This document shows, piece by piece, positions 47,368 through 58,793 of a stretch of DNA of 64,000 nt. The position numbers were made by a program, and so were the translations under genes. The DNA is taken from assembly GCA_009192285.1 (NCBI GenBank), contig WBVU01000003.1, positions 248,001 to 312,000 on the forward strand, written 5' to 3'. Source of the DNA: Morchella semilibera. Its lineage: Eukaryota > Ascomycota > Pezizomycetes > Pezizales > Morchellaceae. Under the pieces are notes generated by a model, which was given only the letters and a program-made list of their open reading frames with translations, made no database searches and was not told the origin of the DNA. Each line of letters begins with the position of its first letter. Position 1 is the stretch's first letter.

Positions 47368-49080
47368 CGTGGGTGTTGGTGTGTGTTGTGAAGATGGTGG
47401 CGGATGGGGAGGCGTTGTGGGGAGAGGGGGGGGTGGGGTTGTAGGGTGGTTTTGTTTTGGTTAGTGTGTGGGGGTTAGGGTGAGGACGGGTTTGTAGACT
47501 GTGAGTTTTGAGGATGTGATCGTGAGTATAGATTTATAGACTGCGAGCTTGAGGACTTGAATAGAGTTTGGTTTTTTGCATTCGATTTTGCCATTGTTCG
47601 GTGATTTGCAGAGGGTGCCGTGAGATGAATCAGATAGACTTGATGCTGGGAAATCTGACGGTGGTGTAGGATTGTGTTAACTTCTGTTGCGGGGAGAACG
47701 AAATTTGTTAACAAAAGCAATAGTGGCAGTAGATTACATGGGGTTTCTATCAAAGCTAGTTACCTATGATTAGGACCTCCCCCTTGGGGTGGGGGGTGGG
47801 TTCTATCCAATCCCTGCACCTTCCATACTGGACTAGTGGTCAAATAGAACGGAGAGTTTTCCCATTTCCCTTAGAATGGGACCTGGTGGTGAAGGTGTCT
47901 AAAAACGCCCTTTTACTGCTTTTCTCTCCACCCCTACCAAATCTCAACTAGGCCAAAAATTTGAGACATAAATCTCCTGTATCCGAATTATGTTGGACTT
48001 GGTTGGCACAATTTTGGTATATCTATGGGACTTTTTATTTGTTGATGAGAACCTCGACCTTTGGTGTGTTCTGCTCAGGGTCCCGTGAGATACTGGAGAG
48101 CGTGTTTAAAACAGGGCAAAATACTCAAGCTGTTGAAAACTGATGTTTATAACTGCATGATACTCCGATGACATAAGCAAAAAATGCGGGTGTGTCTTTT
48201 GTATATGCCTTTGAGGGGGAGGGGGGAAACAGACCTGTTTCTGCCCTCTTCCTATGTTGTTGCTTAATAACCCTAACCCTGCCACAGTCTCTTACTCCCT
48301 CTCAACTGGACCTGGGTTTATAACCGGTTTATAACCGTGTTTCTTACTCCTAGTATCTTACCCTTGTATATTTGACGGGACCCTACAGTTCAACTTCTAC
48401 TAGATATAGCCAGAAATCTTCGTTACAACCAAAATTTGTATGGGAATGCAACTTCAACATCGCCTTACCCCACACCCATAAGAGAAATAAGACAAGGGGT
48501 TTCAATTCTGTGACCCTTTATAGTTATATGGTCTCAAAATCTGGTTGTTGTAGGCCATTTGTTTAGTAGATGGTAAATTAACTTCACCAAACATCACTCG
48601 CACCGAGTATCTTATCTTATCTCGTCCCATCTTATCTGTCTTGTCTCGAGCACGAACCACGTGTGTGTTCCAATCCCAGCACCGACCCACCGGGCCCGGA
48701 CGTTATTAACATGCAGCGAAGCGAGACCCGCTACCGATCGATCCATGCATGTCATTTTTCAGCCTGCGTGCCTATTCCAGACGGTGATCCCTGATATTAT
48801 GGTAGGCTCAGACCAGGCCCACTCGAGCTAGAGTCTCCACAATTAACGGCCCAATTGCAAGGGGACGACGATCCTGGGGACTCAATGCTAACGTATAATA
48901 TTGTAGGGATAGAACGAATGCTATATCATATCCGTTCCGGGTAATAATTGACAACATATGATCACCTTTTCAGCTCTCAATAGAGGTTCATAGGCCAACT
49001 ATCAATCTTGGGCAAAATTAATGTTTGCAGGGTATATTTTGCTATGTGACGAACTTTGATAGGAAAGTTGCCAGTTTCAG

Positions 49081-49132
49081 CAGAAGCACGGACCACGCCG
49101 CGAATTTGACCGTTTTATCCTCCTAAGGGATA
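49081..49132. mobile_element. Right-end fragment of TATCCC-family MITE
   Basis: The segment from AGAAGCACGG to AAGGGATA matches the right ends of the elements at 7784-7959 and 45790-45972, including GCGAATTTGACC. No matching left end was found nearby, so it is a partial copy. Confidence 0.55.
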
Positions 49133-49879
49133 GGTCGATCGTGCCCCACATTCCCCCCCCCCTATCACTTCCCTGCTTCGTTCGTGGCCCGCTTTGTTCG
49201 TCCAGTATCTCTTCGCTCCAGTCCCTATCAATTGCAAGCTGTCAAAAATAATGGGACGCAACATGCGAGCTTCAACGAAACAAATTAAACCCCCAACCAC
49301 GGCCAACCAGGGGAAGACAAGCAAGTTAGTAATAATAATAAGGTACTAGAGGCTCAAGGCAGTTCATTAGTTGTGGGGTTGCAGTGTTTGTTTGGTCCTG
49401 TCCTCCCTTGTTTTTGACCTCGTCCCCGGGCAATATCAACAACACCCAGGAGCATGCCGGACCCCACCCCACCGCATGCCCGCCACGGCACGCCCATACA
49501 ACCGGAACAGAAAGCTAACAGAACATGAGCGCCGTCTTTGCTGCTGCTGCTGGCAGTATGTACTACACCGGCTATACTCGAACCGCGGCTAGCATATCGA
49601 CCGTTCCGGCGCTTGCTGGTGGTCGGATTTAGAGCGCGCTACATACATAAATTAGACCTGTTTTGCATCGATGGCTGGGTTGTAGTTGTGTCAAGGTGGA
49701 GCTCGGGGGGCGGGTCGGGGCGGATTGGTGGATATGAGACGTCTGGGGCGGGGCGGTTGCTGATCATCTGGTAGTTCTGGGGTGGCTAGTAAGTAGATAA
49801 TACGTAGTTTGATTATCTTCAATTGTTTGGTCTTGGACGAGATTTTGGACCTACAGAGATGAAACGGGGGGGGGGGGGA

Positions 49880-50415
49880 CTTGTCCCAGGGCAAGAAATG
49901 GACAGTTGGGTTGGCACCGCGTACCGGGCTTTGACTTTTTGACTTGCCTAGGGCGAGGGGCGGGTAGTTAAGTTGACACCGGGGCTTGACTTGCCCCATG
50001 ACGAGAAATGGGCGATTGCGGCGCTGGTGTCAAGAGGGGGGGGGGGGTAACCTGCCCACAGGGCGAAGAGCAGACAGTTGAGTTGACTGGGCTTTGACCT
50101 TTTACTTGGGGTTGACTTGCCCCACGGCGAGAAATGGACAGTTGAATTGACACCTGACCTTCCTTTTTGTCTTGCCCCATGGCCCAGGGCGAGAGATTGA
50201 CGATTGCGTTGGTGTTAGGGGGGTTGACTTGCCCAAGGGCAAAGAGCAGGTAGTTGAGCTGACCGGCCTTTGATCTTTTGAATTGCCCTATTGCGAGAAA
50301 TGGACAGCTGAGTTAGCACTAGGCTTTGGCTTGCCCTGGGGCGAGGGGTAGATACATGTAGTATAATTATGTTAGTGCCAGGGGGGTTGATTTGCCCTAG
50401 AGCGAGAGGTGGGCC
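49880..50415. repeat. Degenerate minisatellite, about ten 50-65 bp units
   Basis: A block of the form TTGACTTGCCCC, then AGGGCGAGAAATGGACAGTT, then GAGTTGACACC and GGCTTTGAC recurs about ten times, with cores near 49889, 49952, 50000, 50061, 50127, 50187, 50236, 50291, 50340 and 50400. Units alternate between an AAATGGACAG form and an AGAGCAGGTAG or GGGGTAG form, hinting at a higher-order dimer. It is old, judging by divergence. No open frame spans it. Confidence 0.8.
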
Positions 50416-50617
50416 GCTGTCTGTGCAAAGAGTTCAATTTGTGGGGTATGTAATTATCCCGTCTCATGTAGGCCCGGCCAATTCACCGTTATCGAAATCC
50501 TTCTCAAACCTTTATCTACGTATATAGGCATTTACATGTATCTACCATCCACTATATAAACAAACGTACTGCGTACGGTTCGTGGGTAAGTGAGTAGAAC
50601 ATAGCGGTGCCTAGTTA

Positions 50618-50867
50618 CATGTACCTAGGGTGTCAGAAAGTGATGCATATTTTTCCTAGACAACGCCCGAATACTCTACCACAACACGACACAATTATAC
50701 AGAACCTCTCTACCATGGCCATACCTAAGCACTAAGCATACTTATACTTGATGGAAAGCATCTGCACACTCATATTTACCTTGAAATAGCCTTGTGTAGA
50801 AATTAGTTTCCGTGTGGCTATATATGAAACCACCGAATATGCATCACCCCCGACACTCTGGGTACAT
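50618..50867. mobile_element. MITE, CATGTACC-ended family, copy 2
   Basis: It starts CATGTACCTAGGGTGTC and ends with an imperfect complement (CGACACTCTGGGTACAT). Internal blocks match the element at 4479-4707 in opposite orientation, for example the ACAACGCCCGAATA segment and the ACCACCGAATATGCATCAC end. It is non-coding. Confidence 0.75.
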
Positions 50868-51628
50868 TTGCCAATTTGCCAGTAAACAGGAAAACGATAG
50901 CACAAAAAATGAACACCGAGGCCAGCGGAACTGCAGATCGAAGCGATTCAACTAGAAGTGATTCCACTAGAAATAATAACAAAATTTGTTCCGGAGCTAA
51001 TTAGCTGGGGAATTGAAGGCGGGCAGAGGCACGGAGGGAGCAGATGGGGTAGGCGGGAGAGAGAGAGGGGGGGCGGGGGGGGGGGGCGGGGGTCTAAAGC
51101 ATTTCATAACTGTACCAGAGGTGGAGCTTAACACCTAGAACCCAACAACCCGCGGTCAAGAGGGGCCAACTCCTATTTTCTAGGTACATGATTGCCCGTG
51201 CGGCCATAGACTTCCCTTTTAAAAAAAATGTAACCGTTACTTTATGGCATATAACATAATATATCGTATGCATTATTAGCATTTGGGGGAGCCCGGGGTT
51301 AGACTATATAACCCTAACGAACCAAATAAAAAAGAAAGGAAGGTATATAATTAATGAATTAATAAGAAAAAATCAAAAGGAAGATTAGACTACATAATTA
51401 ATGAATTAAACAAAGAAAAAAGACAGTCGACAATAAAATCAATCGAGTGAGAGCTTGTGAGTGGAAAACTAGCCCCGGGCTACCCTGTCACTTGGTAACA
51501 TGCCTCCAAATTATATCCTAGGCAGCCCCGCTAGCCCGCTAGCTGGTAAGCCATAGCAAAAACCCGGGCGGCACCCCCAGAACCAGAACTTCCCGACCCA
51601 GGGGGTGTGTCTGTCTTGGGAGCTGTAG

Positions 51629-53292
51629 CTAAATCAACGTGTCGATCCAACCATCCGCTAGCAGAAAGGTTGGGCCGGAATATGGTTGGGCGGAGGAGAA
51701 ACCTGTCCCCACGGCATAAGGTAGTAGAGGATAATCGTACGCCTGTTGATAGGGTGTTTGTTTCTCTCCCGTATTGAAACCCTGGTGGGTAAAGCCAGCA
51801 TACGGATCTACCACCTGTCGACTCGATGGTCCATAGCCCTGGTCATCGTGGGATTGAGGTAGGTTTAAGTGGGTGCTGTCCGAGGCCACATTGTTGTACT
51901 CCTCCTGATAAAAGAGTGGTGGTATCTCTCCCGCATAAAAATCAGCATATGGGTTTTCCGTTTGTTGGATTCTTGTGATCAACGTTGCGTTGGGGTGTTT
52001 GTCTTCGGGGGTATCCGCTTTATCTGTAGATGTGGGAGAGGTGACTGATGATTCATAGCCCTGGTCATTGTGGGATTGAGGTAGGTTTAGGGTGGTGCTG
52101 TTTGGGGCCACATTGTTGTACTCCTGATAGAGGGATGGTGGTATCTCTCCCACATGGAAACCAGCATATGGATTTTCCGTTTTTTGGGTTCCTACGATTA
52201 ACGTTTCGTCGGGGCGCCAATCCCCGGGGGTGTCCCCTATATCTGTAGATGTGGTAGAGATGACTGATGATTCATAGTCCTGGCCACCGTGGGACTGTGG
52301 TAGGTTTAGGGTGCTGTCTGGGGCTGCGTTGGGTGTGTTGGATTGTGATGATTCCCGGTCATGTTCCTTAGCTGATTCAACTCTCCCTAAATTACCACAT
52401 AAGTATACAAACAACCCTTCATCAACACACATATTATATGTGATAGACATACCATGATCATCAGGCCCCATAGAGCGCCCTACATATTTCTCGGGGGTGG
52501 AGGGCAGCTCCAAATTGCCTGGCACGTGATTCCTCGCTCGCCCAAAGGTGTCCCTCTCTTCCTTCTGTCTTAATTTGTAGTCTGGATCTTCTTGACCTTT
52601 TGAGGGTTAACATTAATCTCCCACGGCTCCTCAATACCGGACTTACAAATTTTGATATCCCTCGGACAGTTGCCCCGGAGAAATTTGGCTATCTCCTCAA
52701 AACTGAAGCGTGGATGGGTCTTCATATAATTCTCTATCCTCGAATCCTCTTCACTAACCTTCACGAAAGGTTTCTCCTCGCACTCCCTTTTTGCATTTTG
52801 GTGTCCCTTTAGCTGACCTGCATCCCCCCTAAAACCGCATCTTTCGCACTGGGATGGCCTTGTATGTGTTCGCTGTATATGCTGCCTTTGCAATGATCAA
52901 TACCTTGGGTCTGTGGATGGGGGAAGGGGCTTCAAATGTTCATACTTCAACTTGGGGATAGTGCTTGTACATTGATATAGGCTCCCACCACAGGCAAAGT
53001 CTTTGTGCTCTGGGTCATTGATAAAAAAGGGACAACGTCGGATCACAGGCGACCCCCAGCGTTTCTGACGTTTAGGTGTCCCGTCAAAATTGCTGCCAGC
53101 AGTGTCGTCAGATTGTCGACGCTTTTTTCGGGGGCCCATGGCATCAGAACTGTTGTGAACACTTGACATGATGGCCCCCCGAATTTCTCTTTCTTCCCTC
53201 CTAACGTCGATTAATGTGTTCATGCAAGCCCTATGAGTGGAGAGTTTGGTTTGGTTTTGCACCACCGTGTCCAGCAGTGGCCGTAGGTGCAT
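51629..53292 (-). CDS. Fungal C2H2-like zinc-finger protein with NLS and C-terminal repeats
   Basis: Four exons on the minus strand, 53292-52946, 52885-52647, 52596-52453 and 52386-51629, give 495 residues. Introns (60, 50 and 66 bp) have GTATGA, GTAAGT and GTATGT donors, and all keep the frame. The third has no stop inside it, so retention is possible. Residues 54-78 hold two basic clusters (PRKKRRQ and PKRQKR), a likely bipartite nuclear signal. Then comes the pattern CPFFINDPEHKDFACGG, TIPKLKQHIQRTHTRP and CERC...H...C (Cys129, Cys132, His144, Cys151), typical of degenerate paired C2H2 fingers common in filamentous fungi. The C-terminal half has two full and one partial 60-70 residue repeat built on LNLPQSHGGQDYESS, TENPYAGF and GEIPPSLYQE. 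The role is probably nuclear; DNA binding is not shown. Confidence 0.72.
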
Positions 53293-54373
53293 ACAATCAA
53301 TGAATCAGACCAAGGGGAAAAGAAGAAAAACCCAACCAATAGTAAGCTCGAGGGGATAGAGCTAGAGTGCTGTAGAATCGATGGAGGGATTAGCTGAGGG
53401 CGGAAAGATGGGTTTTTGTAGACCGTTCCTGAGCACTCAGATTTTGCACGCGCACAGTAAGGTCTACTATGTCTATCTTCTTAAAATCTAACAAAACGTA
53501 ACTACATGTACATGTACCTTTGAAAGTGTCTAGGATTGGTTGAAAGTGACAGGGTGGTTAGGATTTCTCTATGATTGGTTGGAAATGACAGGGATGCATG
53601 GTGTAAAGAACTGTTGCAACCAAACCCCTACACCCATAATGGTATAGGGTGAAGACGACACTGGGTGAAAGAAGCTTGGGCGTTCACTCACGTACCCCTC
53701 GATCATTCACCCGTGTATCATGAGTTATCACTCGCGCTCCTGCATTATATTAGGCACCTTCAACAAATCTGGTAACCTATCAGGATTCAAACCCTTTCGC
53801 AGCTCGCTCCTATTATTAGGGTCCTGTTAGACTGACACTTGACTATCGTTTCATATCCAAAGTTTTAGAGAGAGCATTCCTCGCCCAGCAACCGACCCGC
53901 TTAGCCAGCTTCACGTGACTCGAAGCCCTTTCGGCCGCGCGAGTAGTTTACTCGCGGTCGCGAGGTGGATACTAACGTATTGAGCGATTTGGCCAACAAC
54001 CTCTGAATCTAAATATTTAGTTGGCGATAGTTTTTGGTGAAACTCAAAATTTGAAAAACAGGGATTGGCCAAATCACTCTATTGAAATGTCCCAGACGCA
54101 TGATTAATCACCTTGTATACCGTTGGGTTGGTCCCGCGAAACCAGGGAACGATCAAATCACGTAGACCAGCTTGCAATTGCCCATCAACGAGCACGGATG
54201 CTACCCACCAAACTTCGGGTGTACGCTCGTTGAGGGGCCGCGCTCTCTGGTGGGCAAGCTAGTCTATCCCCGACTCGAGTACCAGGTTACTGGACACTAT
54301 CCTCCGCCTAAATACTACCCTAGGTGTACCGGATCTAATCGAATTAAGTCACTGCAGATCTAGCTACTAATTC

Positions 54374-54852
54374 CATGACGTTTCCGAACACGACCAATAT
54401 TGCATACAAATAGGGGGGACTTGGCACCTTTTTGTGTGTATGCAATACAGCAAGACTCCGATAGTAGCATACCCGATAGTGGCATAACCTCGATAGTAAC
54501 ATACTTCCGGCACTTCTCAAGTCTACTGAGGAAAATCTGGCGTACCCCAATAATGGCATATGCTTAGGTTCATGTTTGGGAATATGCTAGTTTTGTTAGC
54601 AGTTTTTGCCCATATTTTCCACAAACAAGTACTACAGCGGTAGGTAAAAAAAAAAAGCCATTGAGTGCGGTTGGAAAGATTTACGGTTGGATGTTTCAAA
54701 TATTGCATTCCATGACCTTTTACTGGTTTTCCTCGATTTTCAAGATAAACCCCGTTAGTAGCATAACCCTGTTAAGAGCATACTACTTTCCATTCCCGAG
54801 CGTATGCTACTATCGGGGTTCCGCTGTAGTAGTCCTGTTCGGAAACGTCATG
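54374..54852. mobile_element. TGACGTTT-family MITE interrupted by a pogo-like MITE
   Basis: The outer ends are CATGACGTTTCCGAACA and its complement. The outer element would be about 100 bp, like its relatives at 9166 and 55147, but it is split by a 379-bp insertion (54448-54826) at a TA. Sequence on the two sides (TATGCAATA and TAGTAGTCCTGTTCGG) matches the uninterrupted relative at 9166-9274. Confidence 0.75.
54448..54826. mobile_element. Pogo/Fot-like MITE inserted in another MITE
   Basis: Ends are CAGCAAGACTCCGATAGTAGCA at the left (first 20 bases diagnostic) and the complement of CAGCGGAACCCCGATAGTAG at the right, flanked by TA on both sides (54446-54447, 54827-54828). CAG ends and a TA target are typical of pogo/Tigger/Fot elements. 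Several internal repeats of a CGATAGTGGCATA type lie near the left end. No transposase frame is seen, so it is non-autonomous. Confidence 0.75.
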
Positions 54853-55146
54853 AGGGACGGTAGAGTGAACCCTACCTCCGAAATACATAGTTGTATTTAA
54901 AAACGCTATGAAATTCGAAATTACGAGTAAATAGTATAAGCTTCCTCGTTGTAATCACGAAGCATTTCTATTGGTTAGAACTGCGCCATCCTATATACTA
55001 TACGTATACCTTAAACAAATAAAGAACTAGTCCCGATATTGAGGAATACCGGGAAGGGAGTGAAGGACAAACACTCATGCGAGCAAGGAGGGATTGGGCA
55101 GTGATATGGTTCGCTCCAACATCCTACAGCCTACTACTCGTCCCTC

Positions 55147-55235
55147 CATGACGTTTCCGAACGACCAATATTGCATACCATACGAACAGGGGGACTTGGC
55201 ACTTTTTTGTGTGTATGCAATAGCAGTCGTGTTTC
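55147..55235. mobile_element. TGACGTTT-family MITE, uninterrupted copy
   Basis: It begins CATGACGTTTCCGAACGACC and runs through CAATATTGCATACC, a GGGGGACTTGGCAC block and TGTGTGTATGCAATA, parallel to the left half of the interrupted copy at 54374. Its right end is poorly preserved. Confidence 0.6.
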
Positions 55236-55392
55236 AGGACAACGATTAGTCAATCAACGTGGTAACTAGGCCTTACGGATTTTCGGTGACGATCGGGGAG
55301 TCTATTGTAAGGGAAGACGACCAGCCCCCACACCCCCTGTTGCCATAAATTTCGATGTCAGACCTTTGGCTCGAAAGAGTATGGTTTAGGGC

Positions 55393-55660
55393 TTGACTTA
55401 CACTTCCCCACCCTACAGTCGTAACCGACCCAGAGGCGCGTCGAGTTTCGATCAACGGGCGTCGAAGCCTGAGGAGCTGAGAGTCTATAGCGTGCGCGGA
55501 CGGCTCCTAAGGAGGACTCTGAGCAAATCAAGAAGGCTCTGGGAGACACCCAAAAACGGCGACTTCATGATGCTGCGCCGGTTTGAAGTTAATTGGCAGC
55601 ATGGCCAGAAATTTGAAGCCAAATGGGAAGGGCTCTATCGACTAGCTATAGGTAAAGTAT
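55393..55660 (+). mobile_element. Retroelement fossil fragment (pol C-terminal-like, LTR/Gypsy kin)
   Basis: A short stretch has the look of the tail of a retrotransposon polyprotein (LRRFEVNWQHGQ, then FEAKWEGLYRLA), similar to the region after integrase in Gypsy-type elements. It is a small broken remnant. No long terminal repeats, gag or other pol parts were found around it. Assignment to family is tentative. Confidence 0.4.
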
Positions 55661-57997
55661 CATGTAGTCTTCGCCAGTGGGTATTTTAATAGCAATTAAC
55701 CTGTCGCAAAAATTCGACAGATCTGAATATAAACATGAGCTAATAGTTGAGAATAAATTTATAGAGTACATGTAGTCGATCAACGTGTTGAAGGCTTTAT
55801 GGCTGTCGGCAATCGAGCGGACCGTCAAAAGAAAAATGAGAGGAAGGGAAGGAAAAGAAAGAAAAGGAAAGAAGGGAAAGAAAGAAGAAAGCCATCAACT
55901 ACCTACTCGGGCAGGTAAATACTAGTACGCGCACTCATTGGTTAACCAAAAACCCGTTCACGGGTTTGACGGACGCGATTGCATCTAATACAAAAATCTA
56001 GTCATGGACCCTGCGAGCACATTCTAGACTTTTAGCTCGGGCCGCAGCCGAATACAAAAAAAAATTAATGCTAATGGTTTGTAGGCCCGTCCGATGACCT
56101 AATACTCAGGGACGCCTTGAGCCAACATTCGGTCCAGGAGTTAATGGTATCTTAATCCAGCTCTTAGCACAGTTAAATTTCTTGATTATATAAAATAACT
56201 GCCTATGTCAACACCATCAACGTGGTCCGCGACATTAATCTTAGACCCCACTCCAATAACTCCGCCCATAGAATAGCTTAACCAATTTAGAATCTGTAGA
56301 ATGATAGAGTAGGTAAAAACTAGTCGAATAATAGAGAGATAATTAATTTAGGGCGTGGTTGTGGAAAGTTAGAAGCCTCGAAAAACTTGACGTTGAAAGT
56401 GCTCCGGTTCAAGGTATCCCCAGCCATACTTCGGGGGTCAAGGTTGCGTGAAGGTGTCACCCACGGGCCGACATTCGGGGCACCCTGCGCCCTGCCGTCA
56501 GCGGGCGGCAGCCTGCACCCCCTCCAGCTCAACTTCCACGCTGGGATCCGGGTTACCTCTGTCTCGGGATTCTTTACTCGGAATTTGTATGGGGAAACTG
56601 TTTTTTTTTTTTTCCAACGCACCTTACCTTCGCCCTGTATGCTATAAACTATATAATTACGCCGGAGAAGTTAATTGATTCTTCTTCCTAAGAAACGTGA
56701 GAAGTGGATACAGGCTCTTTTTGATATTTCCGCTCCTTTAATTTGTTCCTATATTCCGAACAACAGTATACGGTGTACTAGTCCTTAGTTAGTTGACGGG
56801 TTCTCGACTCCGTACATATTCGCAACAAACTAAATATAAACAACGAGGGGCAATTATAATTGACTACTATCTCCCAAGAGGTTTGTCCAATGCAGGCTAG
56901 AGAGTATTGGAGGAGCGTTTGTCAAAGGGTAAAATTCATTCAATTGCAATACCCTTTGCTCTAGTTACATACATGTAGTTGGTTTCTCTTCACAACTTAT
57001 ATATAGCTATAGGCGTGTTAGCCGATATTTCTATAAACAAAGTCAACAACAAAAAACTAAATATTCAAGTTCGCTACTAAATTTATTAATCAGTTGATGC
57101 TAGAGCTAGCCCTTCTGTATAATTTCTGTTGCCAGTAATTCCTACCTGATATCTACGCCGAACCTATCGTGAGTACTAGCTGAAAGATACTAGAGGAAGG
57201 CGGGTCGTTACAAACTACATGTACTATTCAGTCCGTTACAGCCGGTACCAAATCACCCAAGATACATAGACAAAAGGCGAAGGCCCGATAAAGAGAAAGG
57301 GGTATTAATTCTATGATAGATGGGATCAATGTTGTTTTCTGGTCTCTCATTGATTTCCAATATATACCTTGTACCGGGGTTAACATGTTCAAACCTTCGT
57401 AAATTATAAATGCCAGGCCTAGCGGTCCCGCTGCCGGACCGGTTACCAGGGGGTGAAGTATCTACATCAAGTACGTCTCATGTATATATGTACGTCTATA
57501 GCAGTCTAGTTATCACTTTCTGGCCGAGAACCCGCTACCACTGTCGGTGTTTATTGCCCATTCGGTTCTATGATACGTTTGTTTCTTCCGTTAGTATTAC
57601 TATTCCCATCAAATACGGAAAAGTTATTGCTGCGCGGCCAGGTGAGGTGCATGTGAGTTAGTGCTCCGCTTAGTCGTTGTCAATGTCAACCAAGCTTTTT
57701 GAACCCTGTATGATACCACTACATGTATCTAAATGGGTCGCCCCAGAGTAATGGCCAAGGGTCCTTGCCCCAACCCCAGCTGGTGCATATTTTTCTAAAC
57801 TTCTTTTGGACGAGCTAAGTAGTACGTTTAGTATAATGGATGTACTAGGGTGTAGCGAAAAATTAGTCTCGTTCCCAGACCCGATCGGTATTTCTTTATG
57901 TGGCTAAGACAATTACGTATTCACCGCAACATTCACTTATCAGATTCTAATCACTTACCCTCAACACCCAGTACTCACACTATAAAACTAGTATCTA

Positions 57998-58188
57998 ATA
58001 ACTCGTCAGGCCGAATTTGAATCTGAGACACCTAAACCCTTTATGGTAGCGTGATGAATTTAACGCCCAGAATATTCAGGTTGTAGTTTTTGAGTTTGTA
58101 ACATCGTTTTGCAATTCATTGCGCTGTTTATATCACGATTACCAGAAAGGGTTTAGGTGTCTCGTTGCAATACGGCCTGACGAGTTAT
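57998..58188. mobile_element. MITE with ATAACTCGTCAGGCCG ends
   Basis: A 191-bp element with a perfect 16-bp terminal inverted repeat (ATAACTCGTCAGGCCG) and a second mirrored block inside (GAGACACCTAAACCCTTT). The ten or so bases between the two blocks are not mirrored. It is non-coding. Confidence 0.8.
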
Positions 58189-58610
58189 CAGATAGGCCTG
58201 CTTCTAAATATAGAGAAACTGAGTTCCCCAGATTCATCACGACATACCATCCATATACTTCGGCTTTCTGAAAGGCGGGTACTTGGCTTTACAGCCCCGG
58301 CCACGGGACATTCCAGACGATTCGATTATGGCTACAGATAGCTCGGCCGTTAAATCGTACCGTCAGGAGCGTAATATTGCTTCGAAGTCTATAGGTAATA
58401 GTGATAGCTAGGTGCGTGGACAGATCCCTCAAAGGAGGTATTTTTCATACCAATACAGCATTACGGGGAAAGATGGCCCGGCCTATAGAGAATAGAGATA
58501 AGGGTGAACGGTCGAGTGGAGATAACACAGTGTTTAGCCTATAGCTTACGAGAAAAAAAGGCCGGGGAGTCATGATTAGTCGCACTTGATAATAGAATAA
58601 GTGTAAATGA

Positions 58611-58793
58611 TACAGTCAAATCTCCCTATAGCTATAAGGGTACAAAGTGGCGCGAAGTCATACCCTTACAGGGAATATACCCTTACAAACAGGGCGAGTT
58701 TGTGTCTACGAAGGCTATTATAGCCCGAGAACCCATACCCTTATAGGGCGATTACCCTAATAAGAGGTACCCTTATAGGGCGATTTGACTGTA
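58611..58793. mobile_element. MITE with TACAGTCAAATC ends (mariner/pogo-like)
   Basis: Ends are TACAGTCAAATCTCCCTATA and the complement of TACAGTCAAATCGCCCTATA. Several internal copies of TACCCTTATAGGG, itself nearly palindromic, fill the element. The terminal TA on each side fits a 2-bp target duplication. It is non-coding. Confidence 0.8.

Larger units (their letters stand above)
47368..51628. other. Intergenic with minisatellite and MITEs
   Basis: No supported gene. The first 77 bp may be coding in a shifted frame of the RING gene. It holds a right-end MITE fragment (49081-49132), a degenerate minisatellite (49880-50415), a CATGTACC-ended MITE (50618-50867), a G-rich tract at 51068-51092, and a CCCTAACCCT motif at about 48268. 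Base composition returns to average after about 47.5 kb. Confidence 0.5.
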
